Source: Clostridiales bacterium (GTDB lineage: Bacteria; Bacillota; Clostridia; Peptostreptococcales; Anaerovoracaceae). From it: 64,000 nt of DNA. This document shows, piece after piece, positions 8,587-18,434 of this stretch. The stretch spans positions 24,514 to 88,513 of the forward strand of contig DUVF01000028.1 of assembly GCA_012841165.1 (NCBI GenBank), given 5' to 3'. Each line of letters opens with the position of its first letter. Position 1 is the first letter of the stretch. Position numbers and translations under genes: made by a program. The notes beneath the pieces are model-generated. The model saw only the letters and a program-made list of their open reading frames with translations. It had not been told where the DNA came from and searched no databases.

Positions 8587-9465
8587 TTAAACAGCGCGGC
8601 ACTTGAAGATCCGGTCACGACCTGCCAGGTCAGGCAAAACCGATATTTCGTCGTATTTCCCGCTGAATTCAACTATTTCCCTTATAATCGCACCTTGATC
8701 ATAGCCAATTTCCATGATCAGCCAGCCGCCTTTTTGCAGATATTCAGCAGCATCAGCTATGATGCGTTTATAGAAAACAAGTCCATCGTCTCCGCCATCG
8801 AGCGCCAACAACGGCTCATGTTCAACGATCTCGCGCTGCAAAGTTGAGATCACCGCAGTTTTTATGTAAGGCGGATTCGCGGCTATGGCGTGAAAATCTC
8901 TTTTACCAACACGCTTACGAAAGGCGCCGAACAGATCGCTTTCAACAAATTTACAGCGTCTGTCGACACCTAAGGCTTCAGCATTACGCCGGGCGATCGC
9001 CAGCGCCGCCGGGCTGATGTCTGCCAGAGTCACTTTGGCTTGTTCAAAACGTTTGGCCAGACTCAGGCCGATGACACCGCTGCCGCAGCAAAGATCCAAT
9101 ATCTGCAGCCCGCCCCAGGGAGACTTTTGCTGTTTCATCTCCTTATACAGCTCAATTACAAGCAGCTCTGTTTCCTGCCGGGGGATCAAGACATCCGGCG
9201 TCACTATAAAGCGTTGATCCAAAAAATCCTGGTATCCGATAATATACTGTACCGGTTTTCCGGCTGCTCTTTCATCTATCAAACTGAAGTATGCGTCACA
9301 GACGCGTTCGTCCTGCATGAGCGGATACTTTAAATACAGCTGGTTGCGATCCAGCTCGAGCAGGTGGCACATGATCAGTTCAGCGTCGATCCGCGAATCC
9401 GGGCAGCCGGCTTCCGCCAGAGCAACTTCACCGATCCGCAGCATTTCTTTAATAATCAGGCTCAT
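8587..9465 (-). CDS. prmC: Release factor glutamine methyltransferase PrmC
   Basis: A 292-residue SAM-dependent methyltransferase that modifies the GGQ glutamine of RF1 and RF2. It has an N-terminal helical domain (about 1-85), then a Rossmann fold with the SAM loop DLCCGSGVIGLSLAK and the catalytic AANPPYI motif. The start overlaps the DUF1385 gene by 17 bp with GAGGAA upstream, so the two are coupled. It lies upstream of its substrate gene prfA. Confidence 0.95.
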   Translation of the reverse strand: MSLIIKEMLRIGEVALAEAGCPDSRIDAELIMCHLLELDRNQLYLKYPLMQDERVCDAYFSLIDERAAGKPVQYIIGYQDFLDQRFIVTPDVLIPRQETELLVIELYKEMKQQKSPWGGLQILDLCCGSGVIGLSLAKRFEQAKVTLADISPAALAIARRNAEALGVDRRCKFVESDLFGAFRKRVGKRDFHAIAANPPYIKTAVISTLQREIVEHEPLLALDGGDDGLVFYKRIIADAAEYLQKGGWLIMEIGYDQGAIIREIVEFSGKYDEISVLPDLAGRDRIFKCRAV

Positions 9466-10447
9466 TCACACATTCCTCAAAGGACTCACATTCTTTGGTG
9501 TAAACCGGCGTATCTGCAGGCACCAACACCGCTTTCATAGCCGCTATAGCAACTTCCAGCTGAGGCTCGTCCGGTTCGATCGTAGTGATTTTCTGCAATG
9601 CCAAGCCGGGCAGACTCAGAAGGCGCACGATCAGCGAGTCGCTGCGTCCCGCCCAGCGCAAAAGTTCATAAGACAAGCCGGCGACTAAAGGTATCAGCAA
9701 CAGGCGGGATGTGATCCTCCAGAACAGATCCGGCCAGCCCAGCAGGGAGAACAGAAACAGGCTGATCACCATCACGAACATCAGAAAGCTGGTGCCGCAG
9801 CGCGGATGCAGCGGTAAAAAATCTTTGCAGTTCTCCGGCGTCAAAGCTAAGCCGCTTTCGTAGCAATGGATCGTTTTGTGCTCGGCGCCATGATACTTAA
9901 AGACTGTTTGGATGTCTTTCATTTTAGAGATCAGCACAACGTAGACTATGAACAATATAATCCGGAAAAGACCTTCGGAGATATTGAGAAAAACCTCATT
10001 GGTCGATATGTATTTGAACAGGCTGGCCACTCCGGTAGGGGCGATAATGAAAATACCTACAGTAAATAAAACAGCAATAAAAACCGACAAATACATGGCG
10101 GCGGTGAATGCCTTTTTTTCTCCAAAGCGTTTTTCCAACCAGATCGTAAGCCGGTCTTTTTCACATTCTTCGCCTTCTGCCTTTTCTAACACTTCTGCCG
10201 AATACAGCAAGGTTTTAGTTCCGCTGACCAGCGCGTCGGCAAACACAAAGATGCCCCGCAGCAAAGGGATCCGGCGCAGGCGGTTGGGGGTCGTAAGTTT
10301 CTCAGTTTTTATATGCAGCTTGTTGTTGGGCAGTCGAATGACAACCGCGGTACGATCCGAACCTTTCATCATGATGCCTTCCAAAACCGCTTGGCCCCCT
10401 ATTTTGGTCGGACAGGCATCCTTGATAAATATCTTGTCTAAATCCAT
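9449..10447 (-). CDS. DUF1385 membrane protein
   Basis: A 332-residue member of DUF1385, a conserved integral membrane family sometimes described as predicted metal-dependent enzymes. Signature segments are GGQAVLEGIMMKG near the N-terminus, HGAEHKTIHCYE in the middle and HPRCGTSFLMFVM before the last membrane segments. About four or five hydrophobic helices are visible. The gene starts 2 bp after the rho stop and overlaps prmC. The His/Cys/Glu-rich loops suggest a metal site, but the biochemical role is unknown. Confidence 0.88.
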   Translation of the reverse strand: MDLDKIFIKDACPTKIGGQAVLEGIMMKGSDRTAVVIRLPNNKLHIKTEKLTTPNRLRRIPLLRGIFVFADALVSGTKTLLYSAEVLEKAEGEECEKDRLTIWLEKRFGEKKAFTAAMYLSVFIAVLFTVGIFIIAPTGVASLFKYISTNEVFLNISEGLFRIILFIVYVVLISKMKDIQTVFKYHGAEHKTIHCYESGLALTPENCKDFLPLHPRCGTSFLMFVMVISLFLFSLLGWPDLFWRITSRLLLIPLVAGLSYELLRWAGRSDSLIVRLLSLPGLALQKITTIEPDEPQLEVAIAAMKAVLVPADTPVYTKECESFEECVNEPDY

Positions 10448-10449
10448 TT

Positions 10450-11961
10450 TTATTCCAATCGTGTTTTCTTTATAATCTGTATGAAATCGGCGTTCGATTT
10501 CGTATGCGTCAGATAATCGATGATCAATTCGGTAACTTCCTGCGTATTCTGATTGGCCAACGCCCGGCGCATGTACCAGATGGCCTCCAGCTCATCTTGC
10601 GACATCAGCAGATCTTCTCTTCTGGTTCCCGATTTATTAAGATTGATCGCCGGGAAAATCCGTTTCTCTGAAAGCTTACGGTCGAGATGTAATTCCATAT
10701 TACCGGTGCCTTTAAATTCTTCAAAGATGACATCATCCATCCGGCTGCCGGTTTCGATCAGTGCTGTCGCCAATATAGTTATACTGCCGCCTTCTTCCAT
10801 ATTTCTGGCTGCGCCGAAGAATTTTTTCGGCTTATGCAGCGCGCCTGGATCCAAACCGCCGGACAGCGTCCGCCCTGTCGGCGGAATGACCAGATTATAG
10901 GCTCTGGCCAAACGGGTTATGCTGTCTAACAGGATGACGACATCTTTCCCGTGCTCCACCAGCCGCTGTGCCCGGGCCAGCACCATTTCAGCCACCTTGA
11001 CATGGTTGTTCGGCAGCTCATCGAAAGTCGAATAGATGACTTCGCCATTTATGGAACGCTGCATATCGGTGACTTCTTCCGGCCTTTCATCGACCAACAG
11101 GACGATCAACTCAATATCCGGATAATGCTTCTCAATGCTTGAGGCAACTTTCTTCAGCAAAACGGTTTTTCCCGCTTTGGGCGGTGCGACGATCAAACCG
11201 CGCTGTCCTTTGCCGATAGGCGCGACCAAGTCGATCAAACGCATCGCCATTTCTGAAGTTCCCGAACCCAAAGTAATGCGCTGATTGGGGAAAATCGGCG
11301 TCAGATCTTCAAAATCAGGCCGGCGCATGGCCACGCCCGGCTCATCCCCATTGACTTCCTTAATAAAGAGGATGGCGCCAAATTTCTCTCCCTCGTTTGG
11401 TTTGCGGGCAATACCCTTGATCTTATCACCTGTCTTAAGATTGAAGCGCCGGATCTGGGCGGGCGAAACATAGACATCCTGATCGCTTGTCAGGAAATTG
11501 TCAAATCGGAGAAAACCGAAGCCGCCGTCGGCCAGATCAAGTACGCCTTCAACTTCGGGTCTGTCTTCGCTCGGCTGGTACACCCGTTTTTCCCGCTCGC
11601 CTGAAGCCGCGGGCGGCGTTTCCATGGACTGTATTTCCATAGGCGGATTTTCCACAAATTGCGTTTCCGCTTCTTCGTTTATCCTTAAAGTTTCGGCTGA
11701 ACTCTGACCCGCCGCCTCAGCGGTATGAACAGACGACGCTGTTTCATCGTGGCGGATCTTAGGTGGTCTCCCGCGTCGAACCGGAGCTTTTTTTTCTTCC
11801 GCTTTATCCACGGCTTCAGAAGAAGTCAACGCCTGCAGCAATTCTGCCTTTTTCAGAGTATGGTAACCTTTAATCCCGAAAACTTTGGCGATCTCGCGCA
11901 ACTCACTGACTTTTTTTGATTTTAAAATCGATAGATCCATCTCGTTCGTGTTTGCCATCAT
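10450..11961 (-). CDS. rho: Transcription termination factor Rho
   Basis: A 503-residue hexameric RNA helicase. It has a Rho_N SAP-like domain (about 5-45), then a low-complexity Ala/Glu/Pro linker of about 80 residues, as in many Clostridia. The cold-shock-like RNA-binding domain contains GGFGFLRFDNF. The ATPase core has Walker A PPKAGKTVLLKK and the DEATH-like region LLVDERPEEVTDM. The ATG at 11961 has AAAGGTG 8 nt upstream; an ATG three bases later is the alternative. It follows glpX closely and precedes the DUF1385 gene. Confidence 0.97.
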   Translation of the reverse strand: MMANTNEMDLSILKSKKVSELREIAKVFGIKGYHTLKKAELLQALTSSEAVDKAEEKKAPVRRGRPPKIRHDETASSVHTAEAAGQSSAETLRINEEAETQFVENPPMEIQSMETPPAASGEREKRVYQPSEDRPEVEGVLDLADGGFGFLRFDNFLTSDQDVYVSPAQIRRFNLKTGDKIKGIARKPNEGEKFGAILFIKEVNGDEPGVAMRRPDFEDLTPIFPNQRITLGSGTSEMAMRLIDLVAPIGKGQRGLIVAPPKAGKTVLLKKVASSIEKHYPDIELIVLLVDERPEEVTDMQRSINGEVIYSTFDELPNNHVKVAEMVLARAQRLVEHGKDVVILLDSITRLARAYNLVIPPTGRTLSGGLDPGALHKPKKFFGAARNMEEGGSITILATALIETGSRMDDVIFEEFKGTGNMELHLDRKLSEKRIFPAINLNKSGTRREDLLMSQDELEAIWYMRRALANQNTQEVTELIIDYLTHTKSNADFIQIIKKTRLE

Positions 11962-11988
11962 ATGATACACCTTTATTGCTCCCTTTTT

Positions 11989-12984
11989 TTATTTACTTAC
12001 TTGAGCATAGGCCGGCTTGCGGTCCATGTGGTGAAGCGCTTCCACAAAACGGATAGTTCCCGTCTCGCTGCGCATGACAACGGAATGTGTTTTGACAACA
12101 TTGTTGGGCAAGTAACGAACCCCGCGAAGCATATCGCCGTCGGTTACGCCGGTGGCTACAAACAGAGCGGCGTCCCCCTGGACCAGATCGTCAAGCGTCA
12201 GAATGCGTTCAAACATATCCGGCTGTTTTTCTTTCAACAGTTTTTCTTCCTCAGTTTTCGCGTACAAGCGTCCCTGCATTTCACCGCCCAGACATTTAAT
12301 GGCCGCGGCTGCCAAAACACCCTCCGGCGCTCCGCCAATGCCTGTCATAACATCAACACCGCTTTCTTCCATGCAGGTTGCTATGGCGCCGCCGACGTCG
12401 CCGTCACGAAACAGCTTGATCCGACATCCCAGTTCACGGCATTCTTTGATTAAATCGTTATGGCGGTCACGTTCCAGCATGCTAACCGTCAACTCTTCAA
12501 TGCGCTTACCTGTAGCCTCAGCAACGCTGATCAAATTCTGTTTAAGAGGTTTGTTCAAATCAATAGCACCCTTAGCTTCCGGCCCGACTGCGATTTTTTC
12601 CATATAGAAGACCTTGGTTCTAAACAATTGCCCCCGCGGCGCCACAGCGATTACAGAGATGGCGTTACCGATGCCTTTAGCCGTCGAAGTCGTTCCGTCT
12701 AAAGGATCAACCGCTATGTCGACCTGCGGTGCGGCGATACCCGCCTTACCAATCCTTTCTCCGATATACAGCATCGGCGCTTCGTCTTTTTCGCCTTCCC
12801 CTATAACAACTTCACCATCGATCTCGATAGTATCGAACATCAAACGCATACCGTTAACGGCGGATTGATCGGCGGCGTCTTTGTCTCCTCGTCCCATCCA
12901 TTTCGCGCAGGCGATGGCGGCATTTTCCGTCACGCGAACGAGGCTCAGACCCAGGTTACGATTCATCTGATGCTTTACGTACAT
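11989..12984 (-). CDS. glpX: Fructose-1,6-bisphosphatase class II
   Basis: A 331-residue GlpX-type FBPase of gluconeogenesis. The metal/phosphate motif is VDPLDGTTSTAKG, with upstream GEVVIGEGEKDEAPML and downstream GIGGAPEGVLAAAA. It belongs to the lithium-sensitive phosphatase superfamily. AAAGGGG precedes the ATG. It sits just before rho, a common clostridial order. SBPase activity is possible in this family but cannot be judged here. Confidence 0.95.
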   Translation of the reverse strand: MYVKHQMNRNLGLSLVRVTENAAIACAKWMGRGDKDAADQSAVNGMRLMFDTIEIDGEVVIGEGEKDEAPMLYIGERIGKAGIAAPQVDIAVDPLDGTTSTAKGIGNAISVIAVAPRGQLFRTKVFYMEKIAVGPEAKGAIDLNKPLKQNLISVAEATGKRIEELTVSMLERDRHNDLIKECRELGCRIKLFRDGDVGGAIATCMEESGVDVMTGIGGAPEGVLAAAAIKCLGGEMQGRLYAKTEEEKLLKEKQPDMFERILTLDDLVQGDAALFVATGVTDGDMLRGVRYLPNNVVKTHSVVMRSETGTIRFVEALHHMDRKPAYAQVSK

Positions 12985-13038
12985 TTTCTTTACCCCTTTC
13001 GTCTGTCTAACTCAGGTTCCTCTAGTCTTGCCCTGGCT

Positions 13039-14106
13039 TCAGGGCTCAGTCGTCCCCGATGGTTCTGCCGGGCTGCCGTCGGTCGGCGCAGGAACACTTA
13101 TGGAATAGATTTCATCGATTAAGCCGCCGATTGCCTGGTCGTCCGGATATACATAATAAGGCGGAGAGTCCTGCAAGGTGTGCGGCATGATAAACGTTTT
13201 GATGTCGGAGGTGGAAATACCGATGGCTTTAGTCGCTATCTTGAGTGTCTGAGTTAGCGTTATATCGGATTTGACATTGTCGAAGATGACGCCGGCAATT
13301 TTCGGAAGATCGAAGCCAATCATCTGATGGAAGGCCGATTTCATGAACTCCTGCTGCGCCTTCACGCGGCCAATGTCGCCATCGGGATATCCCCTCCCGC
13401 GATTGCTCTTGCGAAAACGGAGAAACTGAACGGCATGTTCACCGTCTAATATCTGGTAGCCCTTCGGTATGTCAATGTAAAGGGGCGGTTTATCGGAAGG
13501 ATCGCTGTAAAGCATACGGAAAGGAATATCCATCGGAACGCCGCCCATAGTATCGACGATTTTTTCAATCCCGGCGTAGTCAACCAAAACATAAGCGTTG
13601 ATCGGCATACCTTTTAGCAGCTTGCTGACCGCCATAGCTGTCTCCAATGGATTGTCGGTCGCTTGATAGATCGCGTTGATCTTTAAATATGACGCCGAGC
13701 CGGCATATTTTTCCCGGAAATAATACGTGTCGCGCGGAACGGATATCAGATCCACTTTTTTGGCTTCGTAATCAAAGCTGGCCAGCATGATCGTATCCGC
13801 TAAGTTATCGTTCAGCCCTAACATCAAGATATTGATCCGGTCGGCGTTTTTAAATGCCGTGAAATAGGGACTGTCTTCATCGTAAAGAACCGGCATCTCA
13901 TCTTTCAGGCGCACGGCGGGTCCCTCAAAGACAGATGTTTCACCAATATTATCTTTATCGAAGCCAAGCCGAGGCAGCACGAAAAAATATATTGCCAATA
14001 ACACGGCTACTCCGATGCAAAGTGAGATCAAAAAATATTTGAGAAATACAAGAAGTCCGTTGAGCCAAACTGGCCCATTGAACCTGCCTTTTTTTGATGA
14101 CTTCAT
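13039..14106 (-). CDS. LytR-CpsA-Psr (LCP) family wall polymer ligase, copy 2
   Basis: A 355-residue type II membrane protein with a cytoplasmic N-terminus and one transmembrane helix (about 18-45, LKYFLISLCIGVAVLLAIYF). An extracellular LCP domain follows. Family residues include DTIMLASFD, LISVPRDTYY and the conserved Arg cluster in FLRFRKSNRGRGYPDGDIGR. LCP enzymes attach teichoic acids or glycopolymers to peptidoglycan. A Pro/Ser/Glu tail of about 15 residues ends the protein. The paralogue upstream (14222-15238) is very similar, so this looks like a local duplication. The Shine-Dalgarno is weak. Confidence 0.92.
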   Translation of the reverse strand: MKSSKKGRFNGPVWLNGLLVFLKYFLISLCIGVAVLLAIYFFVLPRLGFDKDNIGETSVFEGPAVRLKDEMPVLYDEDSPYFTAFKNADRINILMLGLNDNLADTIMLASFDYEAKKVDLISVPRDTYYFREKYAGSASYLKINAIYQATDNPLETAMAVSKLLKGMPINAYVLVDYAGIEKIVDTMGGVPMDIPFRMLYSDPSDKPPLYIDIPKGYQILDGEHAVQFLRFRKSNRGRGYPDGDIGRVKAQQEFMKSAFHQMIGFDLPKIAGVIFDNVKSDITLTQTLKIATKAIGISTSDIKTFIMPHTLQDSPPYYVYPDDQAIGGLIDEIYSISVPAPTDGSPAEPSGTTEP

Positions 14107-14221
14107 GAAAAGCTACTTGATCCTATTCGGATTATTGAGATAGAGATATCTGTACTGATAATGCTTATTCTATACCTGAATCGACAAAAAGAAAACAATA
14201 TTTGACGATTCTGGTCGTTTT

Positions 14222-15238
14222 TTAATCATTTTGCGTCATTTTGCCATCTTCGGATTCTTCTTTGCTGTAAGAATAAATCTCGTACAACATGGTCTCGATA
14301 CCCACAGAGTCTGGTATCCAATAAGACGTCCCTTTTTTGGTGCGCGCTTCACCTGGAACCGTATAAGTTTCGATCGATGAAGCATCAAGTCCAACTGCTT
14401 TGGCGGCGATCTTCAGCGCCATGCCGGCCGTCAGATCGGAATCGACATTATCAAGGACGGTTTTCGCTACCTTGGGGAAGCCCAAACCGAGAGATTCCTT
14501 GAAAGCGGATTTGATAAATTTTTGCTGGGCCTTCACGCGTCCGATGTCTCCATCAGGATATCCTTTTCCGCTATTGCTCTTGCGAAAACGAAGAAACTGA
14601 ACGGCATGATCACCGTCTAAAACCTGTTCGCCAGCCGGAATATCGATTCTGAGCGGTGGCTTGTCGGTCGGATCATCGTATCGCATACGAAACGGAATAT
14701 CCATCGGAACACCGCCCATCGAATCAACGATTTTTTCTACTCCATCAAAGGTGACCACCGCGTAATAATGAATCGGCACTCCCATCAGCAACTGACTGAC
14801 CGCGGTAGCCGTACCCACCGCACGGCCATTGCGATACACGGCATTGATCTTTCTTGCCGCCGGGCTGTTGGCCTCCGGCCGTTCGAAATAAGTATCTCTC
14901 GGTATGGATATGATATCGACATGCTGATTTTTCAGATCGAAGCTCCCCAGCATGATGGTGTCGGTCAACTCGTCATGTGTGCCCATGACTATGACATTGA
15001 CGCGTTCAGAGTCATTAAATGTTTCAAAAAATGGACTGTTCGGATCGACGATCGGTTCCATTTGCTCGAACAGATTTTCCTCTCCGGAAAAAATCCGAAT
15101 TCCGCCAAACTTTTCAAATAGCATCCGGCCAGGTATCATCACGACCATAAATATCATCAGCCAGATGAAAAACCATTTTATAAAAGTTGCAAAACCTGTT
15201 TTTTTTCTGGCTTTCATATTATTTGAGCGATGAGACAT
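14222..15238 (-). CDS. LytR-CpsA-Psr (LCP) family wall polymer ligase, copy 1
   Basis: A 338-residue paralogue of the next gene: short Lys/Arg-rich N-terminus, one membrane helix (about 17-42) and an LCP domain with DTIMLGSFD, IISIPRDTYF and FLRFRKSNSGKGYPDGDIGR. It presumably transfers lipid-linked wall polymers onto peptidoglycan outside the membrane. The only AAGGAG lies about 24 nt before the ATG at 15238, with a small GCTGC/GCAGC hairpin between them that could shorten the gap; a second ATG is at 15217. A 116-bp gap separates the two copies. Confidence 0.92.
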   Translation of the reverse strand: MSHRSNNMKARKKTGFATFIKWFFIWLMIFMVVMIPGRMLFEKFGGIRIFSGEENLFEQMEPIVDPNSPFFETFNDSERVNVIVMGTHDELTDTIMLGSFDLKNQHVDIISIPRDTYFERPEANSPAARKINAVYRNGRAVGTATAVSQLLMGVPIHYYAVVTFDGVEKIVDSMGGVPMDIPFRMRYDDPTDKPPLRIDIPAGEQVLDGDHAVQFLRFRKSNSGKGYPDGDIGRVKAQQKFIKSAFKESLGLGFPKVAKTVLDNVDSDLTAGMALKIAAKAVGLDASSIETYTVPGEARTKKGTSYWIPDSVGIETMLYEIYSYSKEESEDGKMTQND

Positions 15239-15309
15239 TGTGTTTGTCAGCTGCCGGCGCAGCTCCTTTCATTTCGGTTTTTAATAAAGCGCAGCATCAG
15301 CCCCCTCTG

Positions 15310-15348
15310 AAAAACCGCACAAAGGCGAAAGTCTACTTCCGCCTTTGT
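15310..15348 (-). terminator. Intrinsic terminator after hbd
   Basis: On the minus strand ACAAAGGCG and CGCCTTTGT form a 9-bp stem followed by GCGGTTTTTC. It closes the pgi-crt-hbd unit before the LCP genes. Confidence 0.75.
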
Positions 15349-15402
15349 CATTCTACTAAATCAAGCCGCTTTATGCAACGACTATCTTTGTTCAAATTTC
15401 AA

Positions 15403-16251
15403 CTATTTATTGTAATCAAAAAAGCCGGCGCCGCTTTTGCGACCCAGTTTTCCGGCCCGAACCATCTTGCGCAGCAAGGGATGCGGCCGGTATTTAGGGT
15501 CACCAAATTCCGTGTGCAAGGTTTCCATGATCGCCAGACAAACATCAAGGCCGACCAGATCGCCCAACGCCAGGGGGCCGAGCGGATGACTGGCGCCGAG
15601 TTTCATCGCTTCGTCAATGTCTTCCGCCCTTGCGATACCATCCGCCAAAACGCCAACCGCTTCGTTGATCATCGGAATGAGGATACGGTTAACCACGAAA
15701 CCGGGCGCTTCTTTTATTTCCACCGGAGTTTTCCCCAGGGCAACCGTCAGCTCAACGATCTGCTCTTTAGTTTCGTCAGACGTCATCACGCCCTTGATAA
15801 TTTCCACCAGCTTCATCATTTGAACAGGATTGAAAAAATGCATCCCGATAACTTTATCGGGGCGTTTGGTCGCTGCCGCAATTTCTGTGATGGAAAGAGA
15901 CGAAGTGTTGGTCGCCAGGATCACATCCGGCCGGCAGATCTCATCTAATTCCGCGAAAAGCGCCTTTTTAGCCGCCATTTCTTCAGTGGCGGCTTCGATG
16001 ATTACATCAACATCTTTCATGATACCGATATCAGTCGAACTATTGATGCGACCCATGATAAGCGCTTTTTCATCTCCGCTGAGATTTCCCTTTGCAATCA
16101 GGCGATCAAGATTCTTTTCCACTGCAGCGATCCCTTTATCAACTGATGTTTGTCTGCGGGCACGCAGGCTTACCTGATGACCCGACTGAGCCAGCAGTTG
16201 AACAATGCCGGCTCCCATAGTTCCGGATCCCAATACGCCGATATGTTTCAT
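15403..16251 (-). CDS. hbd: 3-hydroxybutyryl-CoA dehydrogenase
   Basis: A 282-residue NAD(P)-dependent 3-hydroxyacyl-CoA dehydrogenase interconverting acetoacetyl-CoA and 3-hydroxybutyryl-CoA. The N-terminal Rossmann loop is [17 protein letters not shown]. The catalytic His lies in [16 protein letters not shown], and the C-terminal dimer domain has [14 protein letters not shown]. Length matches clostridial Hbd. GGGAG precedes the ATG. It is the third gene after pgi and crt. Thiolase, bcd and etfAB are not in the window, so the pathway direction is not fixed by context. Confidence 0.93.
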   Translation of the reverse strand: MKHIGVLGSGTMGAGIVQLLAQSGHQVSLRARRQTSVDKGIAAVEKNLDRLIAKGNLSGDEKALIMGRINSSTDIGIMKDVDVIIEAATEEMAAKKALFAELDEICRPDVILATNTSSLSITEIAAATKRPDKVIGMHFFNPVQMMKLVEIIKGVMTSDETKEQIVELTVALGKTPVEIKEAPGFVVNRILIPMINEAVGVLADGIARAEDIDEAMKLGASHPLGPLALGDLVGLDVCLAIMETLHTEFGDPKYRPHPLLRKMVRAGKLGRKSGAGFFDYNK

Positions 16252-16294
16252 AAAATAATTCTCCCTTTTATATATATATTATTTATCCTAAGAT

Positions 16295-17074
16295 CTATCT
16301 TCCTTTAAAGTCTGCTTTCCGGTTCTCAAGGAAGGCGCCCATGCCTTCCTTCTGATCGGCCGTTTCGAAGCACATGCCGAACAGCTTCGCTTCCACTTCG
16401 ATCGCCCGGTCGATCTCCGGGGTTTCGAGGCCCCGTCGAATCGCCTGCTTGGCGTATCGAACCGCCATTGGGGCGTTTTTCAAGATACGCGCCGCCAGAT
16501 GATCAGCGGCATTCATAAGTTCCTCATGTGGTACCACCTGATTGACCAAACCGATCCGCAATGCTTCCTCAGCATCTATGACATCACCGGTTAAAATCAG
16601 TTCGACGGCTTTTTGCTTACCGATCAGACGAGGCATCCGATGTGTTCCGAAATATCCCGGAATAACACCCAGTCCGACTTCAGGCTGGCCAAATTTGGCG
16701 CGTTCACTGGCGATCCGGATATCACAGGCCATAGCTAATTCACAGCCGCCACCCAACGCATACCCGTTAACCGCCGCGATCGACGGCTTGCACATCGTCT
16801 CTATCCTGCGAAAAACTTTCTGCCCCAAACGGCCCCAGGCAACGCCGCCGGCTTCGTCAAGAGAATGCATTTCCGCGATATCGGCTCCGGCGACAAAAGC
16901 ACCCCCTCTTCCGGTGATGACCGTCAAGACCACCGAGTCATCCCGAGCGATCTCTTCAAGCGCTTCCTGCATATCGCGCAACACCGCTTCGCTGAGCGTA
17001 TTCATAGCTTGCGGACGATTGATCGTCAACAGCGCCATACCGCTATCTTGTTTGTCCAGTTCTACAAATTCCAC
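16295..17074 (-). CDS. crt: Enoyl-CoA hydratase / crotonase
   Basis: A 259-residue crotonase hydrating short-chain enoyl-CoA, probably crotonyl-CoA to 3-hydroxybutyryl-CoA. The first oxyanion-hole segment is AFVAGADIAEM and the second is NGYALGGGCELAMACDIRIA. The catalytic Glu pair lies in GGCELA and FGQPEVGLGVIPG. The GTG start at 17074 has GGGAGG 9 nt upstream inside the end of pgi, giving a 13-bp overlap and tight coupling. hbd follows after 43 bp. Confidence 0.92.
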   Translation of the reverse strand: MEFVELDKQDSGMALLTINRPQAMNTLSEAVLRDMQEALEEIARDDSVVLTVITGRGGAFVAGADIAEMHSLDEAGGVAWGRLGQKVFRRIETMCKPSIAAVNGYALGGGCELAMACDIRIASERAKFGQPEVGLGVIPGYFGTHRMPRLIGKQKAVELILTGDVIDAEEALRIGLVNQVVPHEELMNAADHLAARILKNAPMAVRYAKQAIRRGLETPEIDRAIEVEAKLFGMCFETADQKEGMGAFLENRKADFKGR

Positions 17075-18351
17075 TTTGCATGACCTCCCTGCCTTAACTC
17101 CAACAATTTACGCATTTCTGCCTTATAATACTCTACTCCAGGCTGGTTAAAGGGATCGACTTTAAGAAGCAAGCCTGATAGGGCACAGGCATATTCGAAA
17201 AAATAGACCAACTGACCAAAGATCGAAGCGGAGAGTTCCGGTAGATTTATTCGAATCATTGGTACCCCCGCTGCCCGATGCGCTGCCGCAACCCCGTCGG
17301 TAGCCGCCTGGTTGATCTGATTGAAACTCAGACCGGCCAAAAGACCGCCGACGGACTCCGGCACTGTCACATCTCCCGGAGGCTCAGCTACAGAAAGGAC
17401 GGTCTCAAACACGACAGGATTTCCCTCTTGAAGGAACTGACCCATTGAATGAAGGTCTGTCGTAAATTCAAGCGAGGCCGGGAATATGCCCTTGCCCTCC
17501 TTTCCTTCGCTTTCGCCGAACAATTGTTTAAGCCATTCTCCAAAATATCGGAATGACGGTTCATAGTACTCAAAGACCTCAATGATGCGACCCCTGTGAT
17601 ACATAATATTCCGTATCGCCGCATAGCGGGCAGCCGGTTCAAGCAATTCCGCCTGCTTGGCGGCGCCTGCCAGCATCTCCGCGATATCGATGCCGGCTGC
17701 AGCGATCGGCAGCAAACCGACCGGCGAAAGGACTGAATAACGGCCTCCTATATCATCAGGCACAACAAAACTGACATACCCCTCCTGATCGGCCTCCGTT
17801 CGCAATTCGCCCTTTACTGCATCTGTAATAGCGTAGATTCTCCCTGCCGCTTCCTTTTTACCATATCTGGCCCGCAGCCATTCCTTCAACAGCGCAAAGG
17901 CGGCCTGTGGTTCGGTTGTCGTACCGGATTTAGAGATCACCAGCAAGCAAACCTCCTTGCCTTCAAGTTTCTCCAGCAAGCGTTTATGGTAAGTTCCGCT
18001 GAGATTCTGGCCGGCAAAAATTATTTCCGGGCGGCGTTGCCCTTCAGTGCTTGCCCGCGCATTAGTCGTTTCAGAAAGCAGCTCGATCGCTGCCCGGGCG
18101 CCTATGTAGGACCCCCCTATCCCTATTACTACCAGCACTTCGCACTTTCTTTGAAGATTTTCCGCCGTTTCAATTATTTTCTCAACTATCATCGGATCGA
18201 GATTTCGCGGCAGATCCACCCAGCCTGTAAAAGGGCCCTGGCCGGAGCGCAGATAGGCATCCGCTTCTTCCAGCGCCGCGTCAAAATATCCGATTTCTTC
18301 AGCTGTAACTCTGGCGTCTTCAAATTGAAAGCCAATGTTTTTAATAGTCAT
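17062..18351 (-). CDS. pgi: Glucose-6-phosphate isomerase
   Basis: A 429-residue phosphoglucose isomerase of glycolysis and gluconeogenesis, in the short form usual for Firmicutes. Signatures are VVIGIGGSYIGARAAIELL, the SIS-domain region VISKSGTTTEPQAAF, and GIFPASLEFTTDLHSMGQFL with the catalytic His. GAGGTG precedes the ATG. It is the first gene of an operon with crt and hbd, an unusual pairing of glycolysis with C4 acyl-CoA chemistry. Confidence 0.95.
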   Translation of the reverse strand: MTIKNIGFQFEDARVTAEEIGYFDAALEEADAYLRSGQGPFTGWVDLPRNLDPMIVEKIIETAENLQRKCEVLVVIGIGGSYIGARAAIELLSETTNARASTEGQRRPEIIFAGQNLSGTYHKRLLEKLEGKEVCLLVISKSGTTTEPQAAFALLKEWLRARYGKKEAAGRIYAITDAVKGELRTEADQEGYVSFVVPDDIGGRYSVLSPVGLLPIAAAGIDIAEMLAGAAKQAELLEPAARYAAIRNIMYHRGRIIEVFEYYEPSFRYFGEWLKQLFGESEGKEGKGIFPASLEFTTDLHSMGQFLQEGNPVVFETVLSVAEPPGDVTVPESVGGLLAGLSFNQINQAATDGVAAAHRAAGVPMIRINLPELSASIFGQLVYFFEYACALSGLLLKVDPFNQPGVEYYKAEMRKLLELRQGGHAKWNL

Positions 18352-18434
18352 GACGACACCTCAATGTTTATCCGAGATCAACCAGATCGATGAAAACTAT
18401 CATATTTTTTATTATATATAAATTATACCGTTAT

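Noticed and set aside
15187..15948. A 253-codon plus-strand open frame opposite hbd
   Set aside because: It spans the hbd terminator and is antisense to conserved sequence.
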